A stretch of 64,000 nt of DNA from Pseudomonas sp. PSB18. Its GTDB lineage: Bacteria > Pseudomonadota > Gammaproteobacteria > Pseudomonadales > Pseudomonadaceae. Position 1 is the stretch's first letter. Every line of letters begins with the position of its first letter. Positions 35,362 to 45,200 of this stretch are shown here, piece by piece. The stretch spans positions 62,001 to 126,000 of the forward strand of contig NZ_NOIN01000014.1 in the NCBI RefSeq assembly GCF_014596565.1, read 5' to 3'. The position numbers and the translations under genes are program-made. A model generated the notes under the pieces. That model saw only the letters and a program-made list of their open reading frames with translations. It had not been told where the DNA came from and ran no database searches.

Positions 35362-37083
35362 ATGGGGCTGCTTCTCGATCCTCGTCATGACATCGATGCC
35401 GCGTTATTGAGCTATCGCCGGGTATTCTGGTCCCTGGCGCTGTTCAGCGGCGTCATCAATCTACTGGTGCTGGTGCCGTCGCTCTACATGATGCAGGTGT
35501 ACGACCGGGTCCTGACCAGTCGCAACGAAACCACCTTGTTCATGCTGACCCTGATCGCCCTGGGCCTGTTCATGTTCAGTGCCTTGATCGAGTGGGTGCG
35601 CGGCGAGGTGATGATTCGCATGAGCGCAGGGCTGGACGATGCCCTGGGCGAGCGGATTTTCGATGCCGCCTTTGCCCGCAGCCTGCGCGAGCACAACGCC
35701 AACCCGGCGCAGGTGCTCAGCGATCTGGCGACACTACGGCAGTTGATTACCGGGCAGGGGCTGATCGCCTTGCTCGATGCGCCGTGGCTGCCGATCTTCC
35801 TGTTGGTGGCATTCATTTTTCATCACTGGTTCGGGGTGTTGACCCTGGTCCTCGCCCTCGTGCTGATCGGCCTGGCGCTGTGGGGCGAACTGGCGACTCG
35901 CACGCGCCTGGGGGAAGCCAACCGCCTGGGCGTGCAATCGGCCGCCTACGTCAACAGCACGCTGCACAACGCCGAAGTCATCCAGGCGCTGGGCATGCTC
36001 GGGCCGTTGCGTCAGCGCTGGAGCCTGCTGCAGCAACGCATCATCGCCGCCCAGGCCCATGCCAGTGATCGCGGCGCTCGTATCACCTCGATGACACGGT
36101 TTGTGCGCATCTCGGGCCAGTCGCTGTCGCTGGGGTTGGGGGCGTTGCTGGTGTTGGAAGGCCAGTTGTCGGCGGGCATGATGATCGCCATGTCACTCCT
36201 GCTGGGGCGGGCCCTGGCCCCCGTGGAAATCGCCATCGGATCGTGGAAGCAATTCAATGCCGGGCGCCAGAGCTATCAGCGCCTGAGCCTGCTCCTTGCC
36301 CAGCATCCCCGTGATCGCCTGCGCATGCCCTTGCCGCCACCCACCGGTGCGGTGCGCCTGGAGCAGCTGTACGTCGGCCCACCCGGCGCCTCACAGCCGA
36401 TTCTGCGGGGGATCAATTTTCACTTGGATAAAGGGGAAGTGCTCGCGGTCGTGGGCCCCAGCGCCAGTGGCAAGTCGACCCTGGCCAGGGCGCTGGTCGG
36501 TGTATGGCCCCCACTGGGTGGATCGGTGCGCCTGGACAATGCCGAGATCAGCCAGTGGTCCCATGATGCCCTGGGCCCCCACCTTGGGTATCTGCCCCAG
36601 GACATCGAGTTGTTCGACGGCAGTGTGGCCGACAACATCGCCCGCTTCGGCGAGCAGGATGCCGACAAGATCATCGCCGCCAGCCGTCACGCCGGCATCC
36701 ACGAGATGATCCTGAGGTTTCCCAAGGGCTATGACACGCCTCTAGGGCCTGGAGGGCTCGGTCTGTCCGGCGGACAGAAACAACGCCTCGGCCTGGCCCG
36801 TGCGCTCTATGGGCGCCCGGCGCTGATCGTACTCGATGAACCCAATTCCAACCTCGATGAAGCCGGCGAGCTGGCCCTGGTACAGGCCATCGCCGTGCTC
36901 AAGGCTGCCGGCAGCACGGTGGTGCTGATCACCCACCGGCCCAGTGTGCTGGCGATGGTCGATCACATCCTTGTGCTCAAGGACGGAACCCAACAGGCAT
37001 TCGGTCCCCGCGACCGGGTACTCAAGGCGCTGATGCCGGGGCCGCGGCCGGCTGCGGTGAGGGAGGCTGGCGAAGATGCATGA
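35362..37083 (+). CDS. Type I secretion ABC transporter (AprD/PrtD-like)
   Basis: 573 residues. N-terminal ABC membrane domain (about 1-320) starts with YRRVFWSLALFSGVINLLVL and has six helices. The ATPase domain has Walker A GPSASGKST (about residue 365), the signature LSGGQKQRLGLARALYG and Walker B ALIVLDEPNSNLDE. There is no N-terminal C39 peptidase domain, so the cargo is an RTX-type or similar protein with a C-terminal signal rather than a bacteriocin with a leader. First of three overlapping genes encoding a complete type I system. No protease, lipase or RTX gene lies next to it, unlike the usual aprDEF arrangement. Confidence 0.89.
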   Translation: MGLLLDPRHDIDAALLSYRRVFWSLALFSGVINLLVLVPSLYMMQVYDRVLTSRNETTLFMLTLIALGLFMFSALIEWVRGEVMIRMSAGLDDALGERIFDAAFARSLREHNANPAQVLSDLATLRQLITGQGLIALLDAPWLPIFLLVAFIFHHWFGVLTLVLALVLIGLALWGELATRTRLGEANRLGVQSAAYVNSTLHNAEVIQALGMLGPLRQRWSLLQQRIIAAQAHASDRGARITSMTRFVRISGQSLSLGLGALLVLEGQLSAGMMIAMSLLLGRALAPVEIAIGSWKQFNAGRQSYQRLSLLLAQHPRDRLRMPLPPPTGAVRLEQLYVGPPGASQPILRGINFHLDKGEVLAVVGPSASGKSTLARALVGVWPPLGGSVRLDNAEISQWSHDALGPHLGYLPQDIELFDGSVADNIARFGEQDADKIIAASRHAGIHEMILRFPKGYDTPLGPGGLGLSGGQKQRLGLARALYGRPALIVLDEPNSNLDEAGELALVQAIAVLKAAGSTVVLITHRPSVLAMVDHILVLKDGTQQAFGPRDRVLKALMPGPRPAAVREAGEDA

Positions 37084-38446
37084 TCTGACTCCAAGTCCAC
37101 ACGCGTATAGCGAGCAGGGGCGGAACCTGCGCAACGTCAGCTCGTTGCCCGGCGCCAGTACCGATGCCGGCGGTGCGGCGCGTTATGGCGTGGGTTTCCT
37201 GGTGCTGGCGTTGGGTGGCGCATTGCTCTGGGCCTGCCTGGCGCCGCTGGACCAGGGCGTTGTTGGCAGCGGCACCGTGGTGGTGGCGGGCGAGCGCAAG
37301 GCGGTGCAGTCGCTGGTGGGTGGCGTGGTGGAAAAGCTGCTGGTCAGCGATGGCGATCGCGTCAGCCAGGGGCAGTTGCTGGTGCAGCTCAATACCGTGC
37401 AGGCGCAATCGCAGCTGGACGTGACCCTGGGCAAGTTGCTCAACGACCGCAGCATCGAGGCACGCCTGATGGCCGAGCGTCTGGGCAGCGCCGAGATCCA
37501 GTGGCCGGAGGACCTGCTGGCCCGTGCCGACGAGCCACGGGTCAAGGCAGCCATGGCATTGCAGAGCCAGTTGTTCCTGAGCCGTCGTGCCGAGCTGGGC
37601 AGCCGCTTGCAGATCATCGAGCACGAAGTGGCGGCGCTGGAACAGCAACTGCTCGGCTACGAAGGGGTCAAGCGCAACTACGATGCGCAGATGCGCTTCC
37701 AGCGCCAGGAACTGGAGGGCTTGCGGGACTTGGCGCGTGAAGGCTATGTCCCGCGCAACAAACTCTTCGAGGCTGAGCGCAACGCCGCTCAACTGGCCGG
37801 TCAGATTGCTTCCGGGATCGGCGATGTCGGTAAAACCCGCCAGTCGATCAACGAAAGTCGGCTCAAGGCTTTGCAGGCGCAACAGGAATTCCGTCGCGAT
37901 GCCGAAACCCAGCTCAGCGAAGTGTCCGCCGAGGCGGCGGGTTACGCCGATCAGATCCGCGCCTTGCAGTTCGAAGTCGACAACGGTGCGATTCGCGCGC
38001 CGGCGGCCGGGCAGGTCATGGACTTGAACATTCATACCGTCGGTGGCGTCGTCCAGGCCAGCCAGACCCTGATGCAAGTGGTCCCGCTGGATGCGCCGAT
38101 GGCGATCACGGCGCGGTTCGAGCCGCTGATGGCCAACAAGCTGCGGCCGGGGCTGCCGGTGCACGTGCATTTCACGGCGCTGCAGCGGGTGGATACGCCG
38201 ACGGTCACGGGCACCGTCAGTACGGTGTCGGCGGATCAGTTGATCAATGAGCAGACGCACCAGCCGTATTTCTCCGCCAAGGTCGAGATTCCCGCCGACA
38301 CCGTCGCCTCGCTGCAGGCCGCCGGCCTGTGGGTACGTCCTGGCATGCTGGCCGATGTCACGGTGGTGACCGGCGAACGGACCCTGATGAACTACCTGAT
38401 GAAACCTTTGCGCGAACGCTTGCTGGCTGCCTTCAAGGAGGAATGA
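37076..38446 (+). CDS. Type I secretion periplasmic adaptor (HlyD/AprE-like)
   Basis: 456 residues, starting inside the last codons of the ABC gene (8-bp overlap). One membrane segment at about 38-60 (VGFLVLALGGALLWACL), lipoyl half KAVQSLVGGVVEKLLVSDGD, long coiled-coil helical section (about 100-310) and second lipoyl/beta-barrel section with IRAPAAGQVMDLNIHTVGGV. It links the inner-membrane ATPase to the outer-membrane channel encoded downstream. The stop overlaps an ATG of the next gene, so all three genes are probably translated together. Confidence 0.9.
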   Translation: MHDLTPSPHAYSEQGRNLRNVSSLPGASTDAGGAARYGVGFLVLALGGALLWACLAPLDQGVVGSGTVVVAGERKAVQSLVGGVVEKLLVSDGDRVSQGQLLVQLNTVQAQSQLDVTLGKLLNDRSIEARLMAERLGSAEIQWPEDLLARADEPRVKAAMALQSQLFLSRRAELGSRLQIIEHEVAALEQQLLGYEGVKRNYDAQMRFQRQELEGLRDLAREGYVPRNKLFEAERNAAQLAGQIASGIGDVGKTRQSINESRLKALQAQQEFRRDAETQLSEVSAEAAGYADQIRALQFEVDNGAIRAPAAGQVMDLNIHTVGGVVQASQTLMQVVPLDAPMAITARFEPLMANKLRPGLPVHVHFTALQRVDTPTVTGTVSTVSADQLINEQTHQPYFSAKVEIPADTVASLQAAGLWVRPGMLADVTVVTGERTLMNYLMKPLRERLLAAFKEE

Positions 38447-38448
38447 GC

Positions 38449-39798
38449 ATGACCGACCGGCGCCTTTATCGCTCCCGCGTGTTGTTGAGCCTGTGTAGCA
38501 GTTGGGTGGCGATCAGCCCCGTCTGGGCTGCCGAAGGTGGCCTGAGCCTGACCGCCGCGTACGATGCCTCACGCCTGAATGACCCGACCCTGCAATCGGC
38601 CACCCATGCCTTCGATGCTTCCCGGAACGAAGAGGCCATCGGTCGCGGTGGTCTGTATCCGCAGGTATCCCTGACGTCGCGCTACGGTTACGGTGGTCGC
38701 ACCGACGGTGGCGACGACAGGAGCTACGTCAACAGCAACGACTACCAGGCGAACAGCGTTACCCTTGCGGCGCAACAACCGCTCTATGACAAGGGCCGCT
38801 GGGCGGCTTATCAAGAGGGCAAGGCTCGTGGGCAACTGGGCATCCAGCAGTTCGATGTTGCCGGCCAGACCTTGTTCGACCGGGTTGCCAAAGGGTATTT
38901 CGATGTGGCCCGGGCCGAGAACGAAATCAAGTTGATCACCCAGCAGAAGGCGGCCATCAATGGATTGGTCATCCAGAGCAAGAAGCTTTACCAGGGCGGC
39001 CAGGGCGCGATCACCGACATCGACGAAGCCCAGGCGAGGCTTGATCTGGTCGAAGCCCAGGAGGCCGAGGCGCAGGCTCGCCGGGTGGCGGCCTTGCGGG
39101 CCTTGTCCGGCCGGGCCAGCGTGCCCATCGACGACATCCAGCCGATGCGCGAGGAACTGCCCCTCGGCAGTCCGATTCCGCCGGAACAGGACCTGGGTTA
39201 CTGGACGGCCATTGCCCGTGACGCCAGTCCCGAGCTGGCGGCCCGTCTGGCGGCGGTGAAAGTGGCCGAGGCCCAGGCCGACAGCCAGCGCGCCGGGCAC
39301 TACCCGAGCCTGTCGCTGACCACTCAGCTGACCCGCCGGGAAACCCGTCAGTATCAGGAACTCGATCCGCGCCAGGACACGTATTACGTGGGGGTGCAAC
39401 TGGATATCCCACTGTATCGCGGCGGCTCGGTGCGTGCTTCGGTGGCCAAGGCCGAAGCGCAACTGGCCGGTGCGCAGTCGGACTATGACGTGCAACGTCA
39501 GCAGTTGGCCGAGAACATCGAAACCGATTACCTCGGCGTGGTGGCCGGGTTCGCCAAGAGCAAGGCGATGCAGCGCGCGGTGGAGTCCAACCAGCGCGCG
39601 CTGACGTCGACGGAGAAAGGCTTCCAGGGCGGTGTGCGCTCCACCGTGGACATCCTCGATGCCCAGCAGCGGGTGTTCCAGGCCCGTCGGGATCTGCTCA
39701 ATACCAAGCTCGACATGCTGCAAAGCTATGTCAGCCTGCACACCCACACCGGCCAGATGAACCGCGCGGTGCTGGAGCAGGTGCAGGGGTTGTTCTGA
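38449..39798 (+). CDS. TolC-type outer-membrane channel of the type I system (AprF-like)
   Basis: 449 residues from the ATG at 38449, preceded by AAGGAGGA at about 6 nt; an ATG at 38443 is too close to that site. Signal peptide ends around VWAAE. Two repeated outer-membrane efflux domains with long helices follow (AYDASRLNDPTLQSATHAFD and the GGVRSTVDILDAQQRVFQAR segment, a TolC-family signature near the C-terminus). It would form the exit duct for the type I exporter. Confidence 0.9.
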   Translation: MTDRRLYRSRVLLSLCSSWVAISPVWAAEGGLSLTAAYDASRLNDPTLQSATHAFDASRNEEAIGRGGLYPQVSLTSRYGYGGRTDGGDDRSYVNSNDYQANSVTLAAQQPLYDKGRWAAYQEGKARGQLGIQQFDVAGQTLFDRVAKGYFDVARAENEIKLITQQKAAINGLVIQSKKLYQGGQGAITDIDEAQARLDLVEAQEAEAQARRVAALRALSGRASVPIDDIQPMREELPLGSPIPPEQDLGYWTAIARDASPELAARLAAVKVAEAQADSQRAGHYPSLSLTTQLTRRETRQYQELDPRQDTYYVGVQLDIPLYRGGSVRASVAKAEAQLAGAQSDYDVQRQQLAENIETDYLGVVAGFAKSKAMQRAVESNQRALTSTEKGFQGGVRSTVDILDAQQRVFQARRDLLNTKLDMLQSYVSLHTHTGQMNRAVLEQVQGLF

Positions 39799-39837
39799 GG
39801 TTCCGGGTGGGCAGGTTCGTCGAAGGTGCCTGGGCTG

Positions 39838-39940
39838 CCGTCATCGCGAGCAAGCCCGGCTCCCACAGGGGATTGGCGGTGGACATGAGTCCTGCGGCAG
39901 CCCCGAAACCCTTGTGGGAGCGAGCCTGCTCGCGATGACG
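39838..39940. repeat. Two REPs in the outward arrangement
   Basis: A right-type REP (39841-39868) is followed by a left-type REP (39909-39939), the reverse order of the other doublets. They lie in the gap after the type I secretion operon. Confidence 0.85.
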
Positions 39941-40035
39941 ATCTGCCGGTCGGCACCGCTTTAGGACTTGATAGCCCAAGGCCAACCCAGACATTGAGCT
40001 ATCATGCTCACTTTCCCAACGACCGACCAATTCCC

Positions 40036-40332
40036 ATGACTGCCGTAACCGACACCCTGCTGCACGCCCTCGAAACCTGCGACATGCTGATCATCGACGG
40101 GTTGCACGCCTTCGATTTTTCCCTCGACGAGCAGGACCAGTTGCACGTCGAGTGCATGAACGGCCGCACCCTCGCGCATTGGCGCTTTACGCCCGCGCAG
40201 ATGCAGGCCGCGACGTTCGACCCGGCTGCGAAACACTGGATCATTTCCAGCGATTCGGGCGATCACTACCTGGAGTGCGTGGAAGCGATCAGCGGCCACG
40301 ACGATGAGGATGACGAACATGAAGTTGCGTAG
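40036..40332 (+). CDS. Small acidic protein (possibly DUF5629 family)
   Basis: 98 residues from the ATG at 40036. It is soluble and strongly acidic, ending in a run of D and E (GHDDEDDEHE). The order TLLHALETCDMLIIDGLHAFDF and RTLAHWRFT resembles a small Pseudomonas-only family, which I tentatively equate with DUF5629. Its end overlaps the start of the lactonase gene by 14 bp, so the two may be translated together. Function unknown. Confidence 0.65.
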   Translation: MTAVTDTLLHALETCDMLIIDGLHAFDFSLDEQDQLHVECMNGRTLAHWRFTPAQMQAATFDPAAKHWIISSDSGDHYLECVEAISGHDDEDDEHEVA

Positions 40333-41494
40333 CCTCTGGCCATTGTTGATGGCCGGCAGCCTTGGTGCCATGGCCACGCAGGCCAACGCCGATCAGCGCT
40401 ATCAATTACTGGTGGGCTCCTACACGGCGGGCCAGAGCCAGGGCGTCTACCGGCTGCAGTTCGACAGCCGCACCGGCCAGCTCGAGGCCAAGCCGTTGCA
40501 GGTGATCAAGACGGACAACCCTTCGTGGCTGACTCTGTCCCCGGACATGAGCCACCTGTTTGTGGTCAACGAAAACGGGCCAGGGCAGAAGGATCCAGTG
40601 GGCAAGGTCAGCAGTTACGCCATCGACCCGGCCACCCACGCCCTGAGCCTGATCAATCAGGTGCAGTCCCTGGGCAATGAGCCGACCCATTCCAGCCTCA
40701 GCGGCGATGGCCGGCATCTGCTGGTCAGCAACTATTCGGTGGTGGAGGATCCGGGCGGTACGCTTGCGGTATTGCCCGTGGGGGCCGATGGCAAGCTGTC
40801 GCCCGTGGTGCAATTGAGCAGTCACCAGCCGAGCCGGGTCAACCCCGAGCGGCAGATGTCGGCCCATGTGCATTCGGCGGTGTCGTCGCCCGACGGCAAA
40901 TACGTGTTCGCCAACGACCTGGGGGCGGACAAGGTGTTCGTCTATCACTATGACCCCAAGGCCAATCCCGAGCTGCCGCTGACCGCCGCCGTCCCGGCAT
41001 TCGTGCAACTGCCCCCCGGCAGCGGGCCGCGCCACCTGCTGTTCAGTGCCGACGGTAAGCACGCCTGGCTGACCCTGGAAATGACCGCGCAAGTGGCGGT
41101 GTTCGATTACCAGGACGGTCGCCTGGTCCAACGCCAACTGGTTGACCTGGCGGCGGGCAAGCCCCAGCCGGCGAGGGCGGCTGCGGCGCTGCACGCCTCG
41201 AAGGATGGCAAGTTCCTGTACGTCAGCAATCGTGGCACCAGCAACGAAGTGCTGGTATTCGCCATCGATCCGGCGGCCGGCACGCTGAAAGAACTGCAAC
41301 GCCGCTCCGTGGAAGGCGACCATCCGCGGGAATTCAGCCTCGATCCGAGCGGGAAATTCCTGTTGGTTGCCAACCAGAAAAGCAATCAGATCGTGGTATT
41401 CGAACGCGATCCAAAGACCGGCCTGCTGGGTAAATCGGTGCAAAAACTGCCAATGGATGCGCCGAGCGACGTGAAGTTCATCCAGCCTCAATAA
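40319..41494 (+). CDS. Lactonase-type seven-bladed beta-propeller protein
   Basis: 391 residues from the ATG at 40319; two in-frame ATGs lie just upstream (40304 and 40310). Signal peptide MKLRSLWPLLMAGSLGAMAT, cleavage near ANA, so it is probably periplasmic. The mature part follows the 6-phosphogluconolactonase-like propeller family (PF10282), with YQLLVGSYTAGQSQGVYRL, PDGKYVFANDLGADKVFVY and the GPRHLLFSADG motif. Members hydrolyse sugar lactones, but an exported copy may act on other lactones. A strong terminator follows. Confidence 0.84.
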   Translation: MKLRSLWPLLMAGSLGAMATQANADQRYQLLVGSYTAGQSQGVYRLQFDSRTGQLEAKPLQVIKTDNPSWLTLSPDMSHLFVVNENGPGQKDPVGKVSSYAIDPATHALSLINQVQSLGNEPTHSSLSGDGRHLLVSNYSVVEDPGGTLAVLPVGADGKLSPVVQLSSHQPSRVNPERQMSAHVHSAVSSPDGKYVFANDLGADKVFVYHYDPKANPELPLTAAVPAFVQLPPGSGPRHLLFSADGKHAWLTLEMTAQVAVFDYQDGRLVQRQLVDLAAGKPQPARAAAALHASKDGKFLYVSNRGTSNEVLVFAIDPAAGTLKELQRRSVEGDHPREFSLDPSGKFLLVANQKSNQIVVFERDPKTGLLGKSVQKLPMDAPSDVKFIQPQ

Positions 41495-41497
41495 GAC

Positions 41498-41522
41498 GCA
41501 GGCCCCGTTTTGCGGGGCCTGC
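41498..41522 (+). terminator. Rho-independent terminator of the lactonase gene
   Basis: GCAGGCCCCG-TTTT-GCGGGGCCTGC: 10-11 bp GC-rich stem directly after the stop codon at 41494. The T-run after the stem is weak (GCGGTTATAT), but stem stability and position are convincing. Confidence 0.75.
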
Positions 41523-41650
41523 GCGGTTATATCAACGGGAGTGATATTGGCTAGCATTGCAAAACATTTCTAGACGAGACGCCTCGGCGCGTAAGTTTGC
41601 TTCACGGCCCAACCGGGCAAGACAGCCAACTGAATCCGAGGAATACCGCC

Positions 41651-41830
41651 ATGAACCTGAACCTCTTCTCCATCATCGCCGCTTCCGCCATCTCTGCCAC
41701 CGTGGCATTGCCGGCCAATGCCAGCATCGAGATCAGCGACAAGAAGAATCGTACCCAGAGCTACACCGAGAAATACCTGCAACAGAGCGCCAACTTCTAC
41801 GCCGCACTGGATCACAAAATCCAACACTGA
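41651..41830 (+). CDS. Small exported protein, 59 aa
   Basis: 59 residues from the ATG at 41651 (a longer frame to 41597 is less likely). The first 25 residues are a clear signal peptide (NLFSIIAASAISATVALPANA), leaving a mature peptide of about 35 residues (SIEISDKKNRTQSYTEKYLQ). No known family. It lies between the lactonase terminator and a perfect 18-bp inverted repeat that would act as its own terminator, so it is its own transcription unit. Function unknown; a small periplasmic or secreted peptide. Confidence 0.6.
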   Translation: MNLNLFSIIAASAISATVALPANASIEISDKKNRTQSYTEKYLQQSANFYAALDHKIQH

Positions 41831-41846
41831 GCGCGTCGTAACGACT

Positions 41847-41897
41847 GAAGCCTGCGATCTTTTCGTCTCGACAGGGAGAGAAAAGATCGCAGGCTTC
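41847..41897. terminator. Perfect 18-bp inverted repeat, probable terminator
   Basis: Arms GAAGCCTGCGATCTTTTC (41847-41864) and its exact complement (41880-41897) with a 15-nt loop, 16 bp after the small exported protein gene. Followed on the plus strand by GTCATTTTC. The stem is long and perfect; it could also be a repeat-family element. Confidence 0.65.
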
Positions 41898-41948
41898 GTC
41901 ATTTTCACCAAGCGCTTCAGCGTGTTCTGAAAAAACTCACTGTAATAT

Positions 41949-41962
41949 CACATGGCCATGTG
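41949..41962. promoter_or_regulatory. Palindrome CACATGGCCATGTG, possible operator
   Basis: Perfect 14-bp palindrome about 50 bp upstream of the 41-aa small gene at 42015, followed by AT-rich sequence and TTGACG (41970-41975). Placement suits a regulator binding site; the regulator is unknown. Confidence 0.35.
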
Positions 41963-42014
41963 TTTAAATTTGACGCTGAAAAATTGACTCCTTTCTCCCA
42001 TAAGGATCGACACC

Positions 42015-42140
42015 ATGGCGATGCGTCTGGCAGTGATGCTGCTGTTTCTCTATTCCACCCCGATTGTCTCGGCTGCCCAGCCGGTACCCGACGAGCCGGA
42101 AGCGGCGCGTGAGCGATTACTGAGCTTGCTTCAAGACTGA
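42015..42140 (+). CDS. Very small exported peptide, 41 aa
   Basis: 41 residues, with AAGGA 8 nt before the ATG. The translation begins MAMRLAVMLLFLYSTPIVSA, a good signal peptide ending in SAA, and leaves about 20 residues (QPVPDEPEAARERLLSLLQD). No family known. It has its own promoter-like upstream region and palindrome, and a REP pair 22 bp after its stop. Whether it is expressed cannot be told from sequence; composition and ribosome site favour a real gene. Confidence 0.5.
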   Translation: MAMRLAVMLLFLYSTPIVSAAQPVPDEPEAARERLLSLLQD

Positions 42141-42162
42141 TCGGGTCAGCCAAGCCACCGAT

Positions 42163-42255
42163 CCTGTGGGAGCGAGCCTGCTCGCGATAGCGGTGTGTCA
42201 GCTTGCATCAATGTTGACTGTACCGCCGCGATCGCGAGCAGGCTCGCTCCCACAA
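42163..42255. repeat. REP pair
   Basis: Standard inverted REP doublet separating the 41-aa gene from the end of sbcC. Confidence 0.9.
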
Positions 42256-42277
42256 GGTTCACCGGTGTTCAACCGCC

Positions 42278-45200
42278 TTACTTCACCTCCACCGTACTCA
42301 ACCCATTCCCCTGACGCTGCACCCGAATCTGCACCGGGATCCGCTCGTGCATTTCCTGCACGTGGGAAATTACCGCGACTTTGCGGCCCTGGGCCTGCAA
42401 GCCGTCGAGGGCGTCCATCGCCAGTTGCAGGGATTCGGGGTCGAGGCTGCCGAAACCTTCGTCGATGAACAACGATTCGATCCTCAGGGTACTGGACGCC
42501 ATCGAGGCCAGGCCCAGCGCCAGGGCGAGGGAGACCAGGAAGGTTTCACCGCCTGACAATGAATGCACCGAACGCAGTTCATCGCCCATTTCCGTATCCA
42601 GCACCAGGAGCCCGAGCATGCTGCCGCCGCGCTTGAGCCGGTAGCGGCGTACCAATTGCCGCAACTGGACGTTGGCGTGGTGCACCAGCAAATCGAGGTT
42701 GTAGGCCTGGGCCAGTTTGCGGAAGCGGTCGCCGGTGGCCGAACCGATCAGTGCATCCAACCGGGCCCAGCGTTGATACTCGGCATAGGCCTGCTCGATT
42801 TGCAGGGCCAGGGCCTGGTTGGCGCTTTGCCGGCGTTGGTCTTCAGCCTGTTCGGCGCGCAGTTCGGCACAACGTTGTTCGCTGGCGGAAAATTGCAGCT
42901 GCAGTTGGGTGAGGGCGTCGGCCAGTTGTTCAGGCGACAGGTTGCCGTTGTGCTGGGCCTGATGATTCTGCAGGCGCTGTTCTCTTTCGGTCAGCAGTAC
43001 ACGGGCTTGTTCGATGGCTTTTTCGCTGTTGAGTAATCGCTGGCGCAATTGGCCGACCTGTTGCTCATCGAGAGCGAGCAGGGCCTCGAGGGAGGCGTCG
43101 TCCAGTTCGGGATGGGAAGTGCGCCATTGGGCGATACCGGCGGCCAGCGTCTGATGTTCAGCGTCCAGGGACTGTGCCTGCTCCTGTCGGGCTTTGAGTT
43201 CGGCGGCTAGCTGCACCAGGCTGTTGCGTAACTCGTGCAATTGCTGATTGGCCGTTGCCTCGGCAGTGCGCGCCTGTTCCAGGGCCTGGTCGAGTTGTTG
43301 CTGCCACTGTTCGGCGCTGCGGTGTTCGCCGAGTAATTGCGTGAGGGTCTGCTGGCAGGCCTGCTGTTGCTCGGTCAGGCCCTTGAGTTGTTGTTGCGCC
43401 GACTCCAGTTGCTGGACGCGGGTCTGTTGGCGGTCCTGCTCCTTTTCCAGGGTCTGCTGGCGCTGGAACTGTTCGCTGAGCTCGTCGCGCTGCTGCTCCA
43501 GCTGTTCCAGGCGCTGGGCAATCTGCTGGTCGAGCTGCATGAAGGTCGCGGCCGGCTCGGTGCGCAGGGCTTGCAAGGTCTCTGCCGGTAACAGGCTGCT
43601 GAAGTGGCGCAGCTCATCGTCCAGGCGTTGCCGATCCCGGTCCAGTTCCTGTTGCTGATTGCTCAGGTGCAGTGACGCCTGTTGGCTCGCCGTTTCAGCA
43701 TTGCGCAGGTGCTGGGACAGGCGTGCGGCCTCCTGTTGCAGGGTCAGCAGGGCGGCTTGTCGTTGCTCGTCCTGGGTGATGCGCTGGTGCAGCTGGGTGT
43801 TCTGCTGGGCCAGCCAGGCGTCGCGCTTGACGGTGTCCTGCGCCAGCAGTTGCGTGGACAGTGGATGGGCTTCCAGGCTGGGGGCCAGCTCCTGCTGCTG
43901 GGTCGCCAGTTGTTCCTGCTGCTGTTTCAGCTCCTTGAGCTGGGCCATGACACCGCTGTATTGCGCACGCAGGTCGATGACTTTTTCATTGAGCAGGTCG
44001 ACGGTTTTGCGGGCGCTGGCCTCTTCGTGTTCATCGTGGCGGCCGAGGCTTTGCAGCAGTGCTTCAGGCTGATGATAAGGATGCTCGACGCTGCCACACA
44101 CCGGACAAGGTTGCTCGTCCTGTAGCTGACCGCGCAACTGCTCGACGCTTTCGCTGCGAGCCAGTCGTTGGCGTGCCAGCAGTTCACGGGTCACGGTCAG
44201 GGTCTGTTCGGCAACCGCCAGCTCGGCCTTGGCTTCGCCGCCTTCGCGCACCAGTCTGTCGCGCTCTTGCAACGCCTGTTGCTGGCGTTGTTCAAGCTCG
44301 ATGCCACGTTTGTCCTGCTCCTGCTGGCGGGCCCACAACCGCGTGAGGTCTTCGAAGGCCCGTTGTTGCTTGCGATTATCGTGCAGCAGATTGCCGAGCA
44401 GCTGGATCTGTTCGGCCACGGCTTCGGGTTCGGCGTCGGCTTCCTTGTACAGCACCTCGAGTTCTTGTCGACGGGCCACCAGTTCCTCGGCGGCGCGGGT
44501 GGCGTTGTGTTCCAGCGCAGCGAGTTCGGCCTGGCCCTTGTTCAGACGATTGCCGATCAGCATCAACTGTTGGAGGCGATCACGGTAAGCCTTCCAGGCA
44601 TCGCTCAGCGGCGCGAGGTGGGCGCTTTGCTCTAGCTCGCCGGCGATGCGCTGTAAGCGCGTGGCCACCTGGCTCTGCTGTTCGAGCAGGGTGTCGATGG
44701 TACGTTGGCCATCCGTGCAGGCCAGTTGTGCCTGCGTCTGGCGCTCGGCCGCCTGATTGGCCTCCGTGATCAGGCGGGCGAGGGTGTTCTGCTCTTCAAA
44801 GGCCTGGCGCAGCAACGGCGCGTTGTCAGTGTTCTGTTGACGGGCTGCGGCCAGTGCCTGTTGTGCTGCGGCCAGGCTTTTTTCCAGTTGCGCCTGTTGT
44901 TCATTCAGATCGATCCGTTGCTGGTCGAGCTGCTGGACCTGTATCGCCAGCGGCGCCAGGAGCCGGGTCAGTTCCGCCTGGCGGATGAATTGATGGCGCT
45001 GGGGGGCCAGTTGCTCCAGGCGGATCAGTTTCAGGCGCTCGTCCGCCAGGGTGTTCCAGTCGGCCTCGGCCTGTTGCAGTTGTTCGGCGGCACTGGCGTG
45101 TTCGTCCTGCAGTTGGCGCAGGTCCTTGAGCCAAGTGTGTTGCAGTTCCAACTGCTTGAGTTGTGCCTGTTGGGTCTTGAGCTGTTGCTGGGCTTCATTG

